Positions 24,152-32,305 of a DNA stretch of 64,000 bases are shown here, one piece after another (position 1 is the stretch's first letter; every line of letters starts with the position of its first letter). Source of the DNA: Sulfurimonas sp. SAG-AH-194-L11 (lineage in GTDB: Bacteria > Campylobacterota > Campylobacteria > Campylobacterales > Sulfurimonadaceae). The notes below the pieces were generated by a model. That model saw nothing but the letters and a program-made list of their open reading frames with translations. It made no database searches and was not told the DNA's origin. The position numbers and the translations under genes are program-made. The stretch is taken from positions 1 through 64,000 of the forward strand of contig NZ_JAEMVB010000003.1 of the NCBI RefSeq assembly GCF_029215995.1. Direction: 5' to 3'.

Positions 24152-26068
24152 ATGAATGATACACGTCAAAGAATGGCAGATAGCATAAGATTTTTAGCAG
24201 CTGACATGGTTCAAGCGGCTAACTCAGGTCACCCAGGTGCACCAATGGGGCTAGCAGATATTGCTGTCGTTTTAGGCGAACATCTCAACCATAATCCTAA
24301 AAATCCAGACTGGTTAAACCGTGATAGATTAGTCTTTTCAGGTGGACATGCAACGGGGCTTATTTACTCTCTTTATTATCTTTGGGGATATGGTTTAGAG
24401 ATTGATGATTTAAAAAACTTTCGTCAACTAGATTCTCTAACTCCAGGTCACCCAGAGTATGGTCATACTAAGGGTATCGAAATTACAACTGGTCCTCTAG
24501 GTCAAGGTGTAGCAAATGCAGTTGGTTTTTCAATGGCGTCAAAGTTTGTTGGCTCTCAAGTTAATAGTGATACAGCTGAGTTAATTGACCATACAGTATA
24601 TTGTTTATGTGGTGATGGTGATTTAGAAGAGGGTCTTTCTTATGAAGCTTGTTCTATTGCTGGTCACAACAAACTTGACAACCTTATCCTGATTTATGAC
24701 TCTAACAAAATTACGATTGAGGGGAGTACTGATTTAAGTATTTCTGAGAATATTCCTATGCGTTTTGAGTCTCAAGGCTGGGATGTTATAGAGATAGATG
24801 GGCATGATTTTGATGAGATAAATGATGCTATCATTCAAGCAAAACTAAATACAAAACCAACTATCATCATCGCAAATACTATCATTGCAAAAGGTGCAAG
24901 TGCACTTGAGGGTTCACATCATGCACATGGTGCTCCTCTTGGAGAGGAAGTTATAGCTAAAGCAAAAGCTGATGCTGGATTTGACCCTGCAAAGAAGTTC
25001 TTCGTACCTGAAGATATTTTAGCGAGATTTAGATGTGCGATTGAGCATGGTGACTTACTTGAACGTGAGTGGATTCATAGACAAAAAACTCTGCCACTAA
25101 TGGAGCAAAATGAAGCTTTAGATGCACTGCAAAATCCTGATTTTTCTCGTATCAACTACCCTACATTTGATAAAGCAGAGGCGACTCGTGGTACAAATGG
25201 AAAAATTATGAATGCTATTGCTAGAGGGATTCCAAGTTTCTTAGGTGGTTCAGCTGATTTAAGTCCATCTAACAAGACAAACCTTAATGACATGGGTGTG
25301 TATCCTAAGGGTAGAAATATCTACTTCGGTATTCGTGAGCATGCAATGGCGTCTATCGTAAATGCGATGGCACTTTATGGTCCACTTATGCCTTTTTCAG
25401 CTACATTTTTTGTATTTTCAGACTACCTAAAACCAGCAGCTCGTATAGCAGCACTTACAGGAATCCAGCAGTTTTTTATCTGGACACATGATAGTATCGG
25501 TGTAGGTGAAGATGGACCAACTCACCAACCTATAGAACATCTTTCACAGTTTCGTGCATTACCTAACTTTTATGTATGGCGTCCAGCTGATGGAAGTGAG
25601 AACATAGAGGCTTGGAAAACAGCTTTAGAGATGAGAAAATCTCCATCTGCATTTGTATGTTCACGTCAAAACCTCTCTGTTTTACCAAAATCAGTGAGAG
25701 GTGATGCATCTCGTGGAGGTTACTTACTAGCACAAGATGAAAATGCAACTGTTACTCTTATAGCTTCTGGAAGTGAAGTTGAGTTAGCGCTTAAAGTAAA
25801 AGAGACACTTAATGCAGAGGGTGTACAAGCTAATGTTGTTTCAGTTCCATGTTACGACCTTTTCATTGAACAAGATAAGGGATACATGAACTCGATTATT
25901 CTTGAGGGCACTAAAACTGTAGCTATTGAAGCTGCTCGTGGTTTAGAGTGGTATAGACTTGCAGATACTGTCATAGCTATGGACACTTTTGGTGCATCAG
26001 CTCCAGCTCCACTACTTTTTGAGAAGTTTGGTTTTACAGCAGAATCAATCGTAGCGAAGATTAAGTAA
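24152..26068 (+). CDS. tkt: Transketolase
   Basis: A 638-residue thiamine diphosphate enzyme of the pentose phosphate pathway and, in autotrophs, of carbon metabolism. N-terminal ANSGHPGAPMGLADIA, the cofactor motif GDGDLEEGLSYEA...YDSNKITIEG, and the middle domain GIREHAMASIVNAMALYG and HDSIGVGEDGPTHQP are all diagnostic. Full length. Its stop codon lies inside the stem of the terminator that follows. Confidence 0.97.
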   Translation: MNDTRQRMADSIRFLAADMVQAANSGHPGAPMGLADIAVVLGEHLNHNPKNPDWLNRDRLVFSGGHATGLIYSLYYLWGYGLEIDDLKNFRQLDSLTPGHPEYGHTKGIEITTGPLGQGVANAVGFSMASKFVGSQVNSDTAELIDHTVYCLCGDGDLEEGLSYEACSIAGHNKLDNLILIYDSNKITIEGSTDLSISENIPMRFESQGWDVIEIDGHDFDEINDAIIQAKLNTKPTIIIANTIIAKGASALEGSHHAHGAPLGEEVIAKAKADAGFDPAKKFFVPEDILARFRCAIEHGDLLEREWIHRQKTLPLMEQNEALDALQNPDFSRINYPTFDKAEATRGTNGKIMNAIARGIPSFLGGSADLSPSNKTNLNDMGVYPKGRNIYFGIREHAMASIVNAMALYGPLMPFSATFFVFSDYLKPAARIAALTGIQQFFIWTHDSIGVGEDGPTHQPIEHLSQFRALPNFYVWRPADGSENIEAWKTALEMRKSPSAFVCSRQNLSVLPKSVRGDASRGGYLLAQDENATVTLIASGSEVELALKVKETLNAEGVQANVVSVPCYDLFIEQDKGYMNSIILEGTKTVAIEAARGLEWYRLADTVIAMDTFGASAPAPLLFEKFGFTAESIVAKIK

Positions 26069-26097
26069 GTTTTAGACTTACTTAATTCTCTTTTTTT
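26061..26097 (+). terminator. Intrinsic terminator at the end of tkt
   Basis: A perfect 10-bp stem, TTAAGTAAGT and ACTTACTTAA, around a TTTAG loop, followed by TTCTCTTTTTTT. It overlaps the tkt stop and ends at the stop of the convergent sagB-like gene, so it may serve mainly the plus strand. Confidence 0.85.
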
Positions 26098-27655
26098 ATC
26101 TCTCTTCGTAAGCTACCTGTGTTTGAATACGACTATCAACATACCCACGACCGACTGTAAAGTGATAGAGTACTTGAAACTCATTTGATTCTAAACCTAA
26201 AACAGAGTGCATCATATCATCTAAGAAACATCCTATTCCTGTCCCACTAAGACCCATGGAAGTTGCATCAAGGTAGAGCTGTTGCCCTATAGCTCCACAC
26301 TCCCAGTAGAGTTCTTTATATCTATGTGCTCCATGAGTATTTAATTGCTCTGAGAAGTTACATAACATTCCAAGACTAAATGCACCATCACTTGCTATCT
26401 CTTGTGAACAGCTGATAGTCTGACTTGTTACCATTACATCTCTTTCATCTAAAAGATAGAGACCTTCAAAGTCACACTCTGTCCACTTAAATGCAGAGAA
26501 CATCTTCTCTTTTAGTGCTTCTTTATCTCTTTGGTTACGAATAAGTATATAGATACCTGATTTATACTCTTTAACACGATGTACAAAAATAGCTAAATGT
26601 GCTGAATTCTCTTTACCATCAAGAGAATTTACTACACCTGTTAAAAGTGTATGAAACTCATCTTTTGAGATGACTGAACGAACTTTATCCATAACATGGA
26701 TACTTCTTCTTTGCATGACTACTTTTTTTGATTCCCCAGTAGGTTTTGGAGTAACAGAACTGAGCTGTACACTTTTTTGAGGTATTTGCATAACTGAAGT
26801 TGCATTTTCAATCTCTGTTATTATTTCCCAGTTTTCCATCGTAGGACTGAGTTTATTTGCTATGCCATCAAAGCTAAGAGGAACATCTTGAAGTAGTCTC
26901 TCTATAGTTGTAGAAGTAGCAACTCTTTGGGGAGAAACTACAAAAAGCATATCAGCATGTTCTCTTTCAAAAAATCTCTTTTCTTGTGAGAGTCCTAAAA
27001 GAGTTGCAATGTCAGCGTCACTTACACTATCAAGTGAAGTAAGCTTCCATCCGAGCATTTTAGAAGATACATTTATAGACTGAAGAGCATGTCCTGCATC
27101 TAGGTTTACATAACGAAACGCACGTTCACCATATTTCCACGCTTCTCTCCATGAGATACCTGAGAGTCCCATCAAAAAACTACCGCTTGGTAGTGTGTCC
27201 CAAAAAGTTGTATCAAATGAGCTAAGTATTTCAAGTCCATGGTCTTTTGGGGTGTAGTGAAAAACAGTTGTTTTACTCTTTTGCTCATCTATAGTCGGTG
27301 GTAAAATGAGGTATGTTTCAGTAGGGTGTAGGTTACCACTCGAAGCATTACATCTAACAGCCCATGAACTATCTCCAGAGACTTTCCAAGCTGCAATTCC
27401 CATAGAGAACTGTAAGAGTTGAGAAAGTGACTCTTTTAAAAGAGGAGCAGGGGGCAGGTCAGAATCAAGCAAGTGATAAGGTGGAGTAGGATTCTGTAGA
27501 GCAAGAGGTAAAAGAAATGAGTCCGCACCATTATAGTTTCTAAAAGGGTTAGGCTGTGTTTGCCAGTCCATGTAGCCCAGAGAACGAGCATATCGCTGTT
27601 GTGAGTGTTTAGTTGTTTGGTGGTAATTAAATACTGTTTGTAGGTTTTTATTCAT
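26096..27655 (-). CDS. SagB/ThcOx-type dehydrogenase with two nitroreductase domains
   Basis: A 519-residue protein with two flavin-dependent nitroreductase-fold domains. Domain 1 (about residues 60-255) includes SGNLHPTETYLILPP and a DAGHALQSI motif; domain 2 (about 310-510) includes QRRSIHVMD and DATSMGLSGTGIGCFLDD. This tandem layout is typical of stand-alone SagB-type proteins, in contrast to the oxidase partners of azole-forming clusters. No cyclodehydratase or precursor peptide gene is nearby, so a role in peptide modification cannot be claimed. It is probably an FMN-dependent oxidoreductase of unknown substrate. Confidence 0.8.
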   Translation of the reverse strand: MNKNLQTVFNYHQTTKHSQQRYARSLGYMDWQTQPNPFRNYNGADSFLLPLALQNPTPPYHLLDSDLPPAPLLKESLSQLLQFSMGIAAWKVSGDSSWAVRCNASSGNLHPTETYLILPPTIDEQKSKTTVFHYTPKDHGLEILSSFDTTFWDTLPSGSFLMGLSGISWREAWKYGERAFRYVNLDAGHALQSINVSSKMLGWKLTSLDSVSDADIATLLGLSQEKRFFEREHADMLFVVSPQRVATSTTIERLLQDVPLSFDGIANKLSPTMENWEIITEIENATSVMQIPQKSVQLSSVTPKPTGESKKVVMQRRSIHVMDKVRSVISKDEFHTLLTGVVNSLDGKENSAHLAIFVHRVKEYKSGIYILIRNQRDKEALKEKMFSAFKWTECDFEGLYLLDERDVMVTSQTISCSQEIASDGAFSLGMLCNFSEQLNTHGAHRYKELYWECGAIGQQLYLDATSMGLSGTGIGCFLDDMMHSVLGLESNEFQVLYHFTVGRGYVDSRIQTQVAYEER

Positions 27656-27720
27656 AATATGATTTTAGTTAATTTATCTTAATCTCCCCTCTAAAAATAG
27701 AGTTAAAAAATTATTTTAGT

Positions 27721-27988
27721 TAAGTAAGAGACTATACATAACTTCATACTCAATGAAAAGAGAAGTTATGAGATACAAGGCAAAACTCCGAAGGAGCTAC
27801 TAGTAGCTTTGAGATTTTTTAACGAAGTAGCTTATAACTTATCTTCTCACCCGTAGGGCAACATTTAAAAGGAGTAGCTTCTTCGTTGAACTTTCATTAA
27901 CGATACTAGTATCGCCAACAAAAGTTCGCCTTGAATCTAAACCTTTTAAATATTGTTGAGTATGAAGTTATGTATAGTCTCTTACTTA
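27721..27988. repeat. 268-bp palindromic MITE-like element
   Basis: The ends are 33-bp perfect inverted repeats: 27721-27753 (begins TAAGTAAGAGACTATACATA) and 27956-27988. The interior is also symmetric about 27854.5. ATACAAGGC at 27773-27781 faces GCCTTGAAT at 27928-27936. A 14-bp palindrome AGCTACTAGTAGCT at 27795-27808 mirrors CGATACTAGTATCG at 27901-27914. AACGAAG at 27821 mirrors CTTCGTT at 27881. TA dinucleotides at both outer ends could be a target duplication of the IS630/mariner kind. No ORF of meaningful length is inside. The element fills most of the 364-bp gap between the sagB-like gene and selO. Confidence 0.85.
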
Positions 27989-28019
27989 TGTTTAATCTCT
28001 ATTTTGATAAAACCTCTTT

Positions 28020-29459
28020 ATGAAATTCTCAAACCTAAAACTAAGCACTCCATACTTAAAACTTGACTCAGTGTTTTACACTAAAGTTGAACCAACGCCA
28101 CTAGAGAAACCTTTTCTTATCTCTACATCAGCTAATGCTGCAAAACTTTTAGGAGTCGATGAAGATTTAAATCTTGATGAGGCACTTGTAGCAATTGTAA
28201 ATGGCTCCCAAAAGTTAGAGGGAAGTGAGACTTTTGCTATGTGCTACTCAGGGCATCAGTTTGGACATTTTGCAGGTCGTTTAGGTGATGGACGGGCTAT
28301 AAATCTTGGAAAAGTAAATGGACAAAACTTACAGTTAAAAGGTGCAGGACTAACAGAGTACTCTCGTCAAGGGGATGGTCGGGCTGTTCTTCGCTCATCT
28401 ATAAGAGAGTATCTTGTGAGTGAGGCGATGTTTGGTTTAGGGATAGCGACTACTCGTGCTTTAGCACTCATAGGAAGTGAGACTGATGTTGCCCGTGAGC
28501 GATGGGAAAAGGGGGCAATAGTTCTGCGTCTATCTCCTACATGGGTACGTTTTGGTACCTTTGAGTACTTTAACTCAACAGGCGAGCATACAAAACTCAA
28601 AGAACTCGCTGACTATGTGATAGAAGAGTCCTTTGCTCACTTAAAAGGTCAAGAGGATGTTTACCTTAAAATGTATGGGGAGATAGTTAAAAATACAGCT
28701 GTAACTATCGCAAAGTGGCAGAGTGTAGGTTTTAACCATGGCGTTATGAATACAGATAACATGAGTATAGATGGTAGAACTATAGACTATGGACCTTTTG
28801 CCTTTTTAGATGATTATAAAAAGGAGTATATTTGTAATCATACTGATAGAGATGGACAGTACCGTTTCTCAAACCAACCCGCAACAGCTCGGTGGAACTT
28901 AGAGCATTTAGCAGTAGCACTCTCTCCTATGATACATTATGAGTTGATGGATGAGATTCTAGATGATGTCTTTCGGCCAACTTATGAAAAAGTATATAAC
29001 AAAATCATGTGTGAAAAACTTGGGCTTCAAAGCGAAGATAAAGAAGATAAAGATTTGTTTTATGAACTACTACGGTCTTTAGAGTTAGCAAATGTAGACT
29101 ACACACTATTTTTTAGAAAGCTCTCTTCTTATGATGGCGATAGATCAAGTATCTTAGACATATGTGTAAACAGAGAATATACAGATAAATGGTTAGGCAT
29201 GTATGAGTTGCGTTTGGAAAAGGAGGAGTTGCCTACATCTAAACGCCATGAGAAAATGCTAAAAGTAAATCCAAAGTATATACTGAAAAACCATATACTC
29301 CAAGAGGCAATAGAAAAAGCACAAGAGGGAGACTTTAGTATGGTGAATGACTTACTGATAGTTGCATATAAACCATTTGATGAGCATCCTGACTTAGAGT
29401 ATCTTGTAAAACCTGTACCAATGAGTGCAAAAAATATTAAACTCTCTTGCTCTTCTTAA
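28020..29459 (+). CDS. selO: SelO/YdiU pseudokinase, protein AMPylase
   Basis: SelO has a kinase fold with flipped ATP and transfers AMP to protein hydroxyls; it is linked to redox homeostasis. The 479-residue sequence carries YSGHQFGHFAGRLGDGRAI, the catalytic loop LQLKGAGLTEYSRQGDGRAV and NHGVMNTDNMSIDGRTIDYG with FAFLDDYK. The C-terminus ends KLSCSS; this cysteine sits where eukaryotic SelO has selenocysteine. The gene stands alone just downstream of the palindromic element, and no strong ribosome binding site precedes the ATG (CCTCTTT). Confidence 0.94.
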   Translation: MKFSNLKLSTPYLKLDSVFYTKVEPTPLEKPFLISTSANAAKLLGVDEDLNLDEALVAIVNGSQKLEGSETFAMCYSGHQFGHFAGRLGDGRAINLGKVNGQNLQLKGAGLTEYSRQGDGRAVLRSSIREYLVSEAMFGLGIATTRALALIGSETDVARERWEKGAIVLRLSPTWVRFGTFEYFNSTGEHTKLKELADYVIEESFAHLKGQEDVYLKMYGEIVKNTAVTIAKWQSVGFNHGVMNTDNMSIDGRTIDYGPFAFLDDYKKEYICNHTDRDGQYRFSNQPATARWNLEHLAVALSPMIHYELMDEILDDVFRPTYEKVYNKIMCEKLGLQSEDKEDKDLFYELLRSLELANVDYTLFFRKLSSYDGDRSSILDICVNREYTDKWLGMYELRLEKEELPTSKRHEKMLKVNPKYILKNHILQEAIEKAQEGDFSMVNDLLIVAYKPFDEHPDLEYLVKPVPMSAKNIKLSCSS

Positions 29460-29470
29460 AGAGAACTGTT

Positions 29471-30379
29471 TTATAAATACTTGAGTAGTTCTACTGCAAT
29501 AAATATAATACCCAAAAACAAAAATGAAGAGACAAAGATTAGGGCGGTTACAACTCTTGGTTTACACTCATAAAGTGAAGCGATGTTTACATTTGCAACG
29601 GCTAGTGGCATCATAAGTTCGATAAAGACAATCCCTTTTAGCATTGGCTCTAAGTCTAAGTTTACTAAGACTACAAAGGCACTCAAGGGTAAAACAATAA
29701 ACTTTACTCCCATAACCCAGAGTAAAAGTTTTCTACTTATCTCTTTTATCTTTGTCCCGTAGAGGTAAATACCAAAAAGAAAAAGTTGCATAGTCATAGA
29801 AGCATATGCACCCATCATTAACATTTTCATAATACTTTCATGAATTGGCACCTGATAAACACTGAGAAGTATCGCTACTATAGCCGCCCAAAGTATAGGG
29901 AGTTTGATGATGTTAGTAAGAGAGGTCTTCACATTATAAGTCCCGCGTGAGTAGTAGTAAACACCGAGGGTGTAAACCACAAAAACATTTACAAGGTTTA
30001 CAACTGTAGTATAGGGGATGGACTCTTCTCCAAAGATAGCGATATTTATAGGGATACCGAGATTTCCAGTATTTCCAATAATCGCCGCAACAGTAGCGAT
30101 GGAGTACTCTTTTTTATTCTCAAAAAGTAGTTTCGCACCAAAGGCAGAGATAAGCAGGACAATACCAACAATAGCGAAATAGCTAGAAGGTGCATATAAA
30201 AGTGAGATATCAATAGGGCGAATAAGGAGACCCCAAAAGGTTAAAAAAACTTGTAAAAAGTAGACATTTATAAGGGTGATAGTTTTATCATCAATGCGTT
30301 CTTTAAAGCTGTATTTAGCCATATATCCCATAACAATAAAAACATAGATACTTAAAATACTAAATATAATTGAACTCAT
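29471..30379 (-). CDS. AEC family transporter
   Basis: A 302-residue inner-membrane carrier of the auxin efflux carrier superfamily with about ten hydrophobic spans. The conserved central GNTGNLGIPINIAIFGEESIP and the C-terminal IELMMPLAVANVNIASLYECKP match this family, which exports small organic anions such as malate or citrate. The N-terminus (SIIFSILSIYVFIVMGYMA) fits a first membrane helix. The start lies 24 nt from the divergent thioredoxin gene. Substrate unknown. Confidence 0.88.
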   Translation of the reverse strand: MSSIIFSILSIYVFIVMGYMAKYSFKERIDDKTITLINVYFLQVFLTFWGLLIRPIDISLLYAPSSYFAIVGIVLLISAFGAKLLFENKKEYSIATVAAIIGNTGNLGIPINIAIFGEESIPYTTVVNLVNVFVVYTLGVYYYSRGTYNVKTSLTNIIKLPILWAAIVAILLSVYQVPIHESIMKMLMMGAYASMTMQLFLFGIYLYGTKIKEISRKLLLWVMGVKFIVLPLSAFVVLVNLDLEPMLKGIVFIELMMPLAVANVNIASLYECKPRVVTALIFVSSFLFLGIIFIAVELLKYL

Positions 30380-30398
30380 AGAGGAATTTTACTATAAT
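30370..30398 (+). promoter_or_regulatory. Sigma-70 promoter for the thioredoxin gene
   Basis: TTGAAC at 30370-30375, a 17-bp spacer and TATAAT at 30393-30398. The thioredoxin ATG lies only 6 nt beyond the -10 box, so the transcript would start at or next to the start codon. The -35 overlaps the start of the divergent transporter gene. Confidence 0.65.
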
Positions 30399-30403
30399 TT
30401 CTT

Positions 30404-30724
30404 ATGCAAACAATAGAAAATATAAATAATACAATAAAAGAAAACATAGCAGTGATGGTTTATTTCTCAGCACCCACTTGTAATGTCTGTCATGCGCTAA
30501 AGCCAAAACTCTTAGAAGAGTTAGATAAAAACTTCCCTGCATTTAAAGTTGAGAGTGTAGATATATCAGTTGAAGAAGATATAGCACCGCACTTCGGTGT
30601 GTATGCCATTCCAACTGTACTTATATTTTTAGATGGTAAAGAGTTTGTAAGAAAGTCTCGTCATATGTCTGTGAGTGAAGTCTTAGGTGAGATACAGCGC
30701 CCTTATGAGATTATGACCTCATAA
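30404..30724 (+). CDS. Thioredoxin-like protein (CNVC active site)
   Basis: A 106-residue thioredoxin-fold protein with the active site CNVC in FSAPTCNVCHALKPKL, instead of the usual CGPC, and the cis-proline in FGVYAIPTVLIFLDG. It has no signal peptide, so it is cytosolic. The variant active site suggests a specialised reductant or client. The gene probably makes a leaderless mRNA. Its last 14 nt overlap the end of the convergent methyltransferase gene. Confidence 0.85.
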   Translation: MQTIENINNTIKENIAVMVYFSAPTCNVCHALKPKLLEELDKNFPAFKVESVDISVEEDIAPHFGVYAIPTVLIFLDGKEFVRKSRHMSVSEVLGEIQRPYEIMTS

Positions 30725-31463
30725 ATGCGATAAGTGAAGCTGTGACTGCTACATTTAATGACTCAACACCTCTTTGCATTGGTATAGAGATAGAGTCGTT
30801 ACAAAGCTTAGTGACCTCTGGACTTACCCCATCACTCTCATTTCCTAAAACAAATATGCTCTTTTTACTTGGGTTAACATCATAAATATCATTTTTTGCA
30901 TGAGAAGAGAGTGCATAGATTTTGGTCTCTTGGAGCTCTGGTAGTATATCTTCGAGTGCATTGCAAAAGTAGATAGGAAGTTTAAAAAGTGTACCAGCAC
31001 TCGCTTTGATGACAAGAGGAGAGATTTTAGCGGAGTCCTTTTTAGGCAAGATAATCCCATCAACATTTCCAGCAGCACAGCTTCTTATAATCATGCCTAA
31101 GTTTTGAGGATTTTGTATACCATCGAGTGCTATGAGTCTAAACGCAGTCATATCTTTTAACTCTTTTGCATTTTGATAACTCTTAGAGATGATGTCTATG
31201 GCTACACCTTGGTCTTGTTTGGCATTTTTACTTATGCGTGAAAGTGAATTTTTCTCGTGGTAAGTTACTTCTATCTTACGACTTTTTGCAAGAGAGAGTA
31301 TAGTCCTCACTGCTCCATCAGGTTTATTTGAAGATGCCATATGCAGTTTATGTACTTCTACATTTTCATCTTGAAGCACTTCTATAACAACATTTCTACC
31401 ATATAGTGTAATTATCTTCTCAAAAAAAGCCTTTTTATCTTTGTACTCTTGTGAATCTTGCAT
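30711..31463 (-). CDS. TrmH-family rRNA 2'-O-methyltransferase (RlmB-like)
   Basis: A 250-residue SPOUT methyltransferase. The N-terminal part (residues 1-80) is the substrate-binding domain, with YGRNVVIEVLQDENVEVHKL. The C-terminal knot motifs DGIQNPQNLGMIIRSCAAGNV, VLGNESDGVSP and ISIPMQRGVESLNVAVTASLI are diagnostic. Such enzymes methylate the 2'-hydroxyl of a 23S rRNA or tRNA nucleotide in the cytosol. yaaA lies 9 nt upstream on the same strand. Confidence 0.9.
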   Translation of the reverse strand: MQDSQEYKDKKAFFEKIITLYGRNVVIEVLQDENVEVHKLHMASSNKPDGAVRTILSLAKSRKIEVTYHEKNSLSRISKNAKQDQGVAIDIISKSYQNAKELKDMTAFRLIALDGIQNPQNLGMIIRSCAAGNVDGIILPKKDSAKISPLVIKASAGTLFKLPIYFCNALEDILPELQETKIYALSSHAKNDIYDVNPSKKSIFVLGNESDGVSPEVTKLCNDSISIPMQRGVESLNVAVTASLIAFMRS

Positions 31464-31472
31464 GGGTTTCCT

Positions 31473-32213
31473 TTACTCTACTATATCGTAGATAATTTGG
31501 GTTTTATTTTTACTTGTCTTTGTCTCTTTGAGAACTAAGCCTTCTATCTCTAGGTTCATAAACTCTTCAAGCGAATTGATGTTGTGTTTTGCACATTCGC
31601 GAAGGACTATACCTCTATAGGCTTTCGCCCAGTGACTTACAGTTTTGCCATTTTTTAAAAACTTTAAAGTTGTATATGCTTGTGTAGTTTTATAAAACTT
31701 ATCATAGTATCCAGCTCTTAGGTCTAAAATATCATGTGCACTGAGATAGAGGTCTAGTTGATAGGAAAATCTATCTTTGTAAAACTTATCAGGCACAATA
31801 GAGCCTATATTATTACCCTGTTTTACTTTATAGTTTGCAATAGCATCTCCACCTAAAAGCGGACCATAGAGATTAGAAAATATAATAGTATTTGTTTTTA
31901 GGTACTCTTGTTCTATGGCTTGTAGTTGTGTATATTTTAAATAATCATAAGCGACACCTTGATAGCGCTCAATAGCAGACATAAGAGGAGAATCAAAAAC
32001 ATCATTGATATAAACCTTACAAGCATCAAATTTTTTAATGCCAAAAAGTTCTTTGATAGCTTCTTCATTTTTACTCAGTACAATTGTATTGTAAGCATTA
32101 AGTATCTCATCTCTCGCATTAGTCGCACCAAAAAGTTCTGTTTTAGTGGCATTGCCACCATTGTTCTTTCCCTCTGAGGGGGAAAATAGTATTTTTAACA
32201 TAGTTTTGCTCAT
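31473..32213 (-). CDS. yaaA: YaaA-family peroxide stress protein
   Basis: A 246-residue protein of the YaaA/DUF328 family, which in E. coli limits free iron and DNA damage during hydrogen peroxide stress. FSPSEGKNNGG at the N-terminus and the C-terminal SHWAKAYRGIVLRECAKHNI are recognisable, with NLYGPLLGGDAIANYKVKQGN in the middle. The second ATG (codon 5, at 32201) matches the usual family start MLxIL and may be the real one. The gene has its own TATAAT (32230-32235, minus strand) 17 nt upstream. Confidence 0.85.
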   Translation of the reverse strand: MSKTMLKILFSPSEGKNNGGNATKTELFGATNARDEILNAYNTIVLSKNEEAIKELFGIKKFDACKVYINDVFDSPLMSAIERYQGVAYDYLKYTQLQAIEQEYLKTNTIIFSNLYGPLLGGDAIANYKVKQGNNIGSIVPDKFYKDRFSYQLDLYLSAHDILDLRAGYYDKFYKTTQAYTTLKFLKNGKTVSHWAKAYRGIVLRECAKHNINSLEEFMNLEIEGLVLKETKTSKNKTQIIYDIVE

Positions 32214-32276
32214 TTGTTGTATTTATGACATTATAGTGATATAAATATAATAGGAGATATTTTTCAGAAGTAATGA

Positions 32277-32282
32277 TATAAT
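32277..32282 (+). promoter_or_regulatory. -10 box for the GAF/HD-GYP gene
   Basis: TATAAT in GATATAATCATG lies 23 nt before the ATG, in the divergent gap with yaaA, giving a short leader. Confidence 0.6.
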
Positions 32283-32305
32283 CATGCAAACATAATGGGG
32301 ATTTT

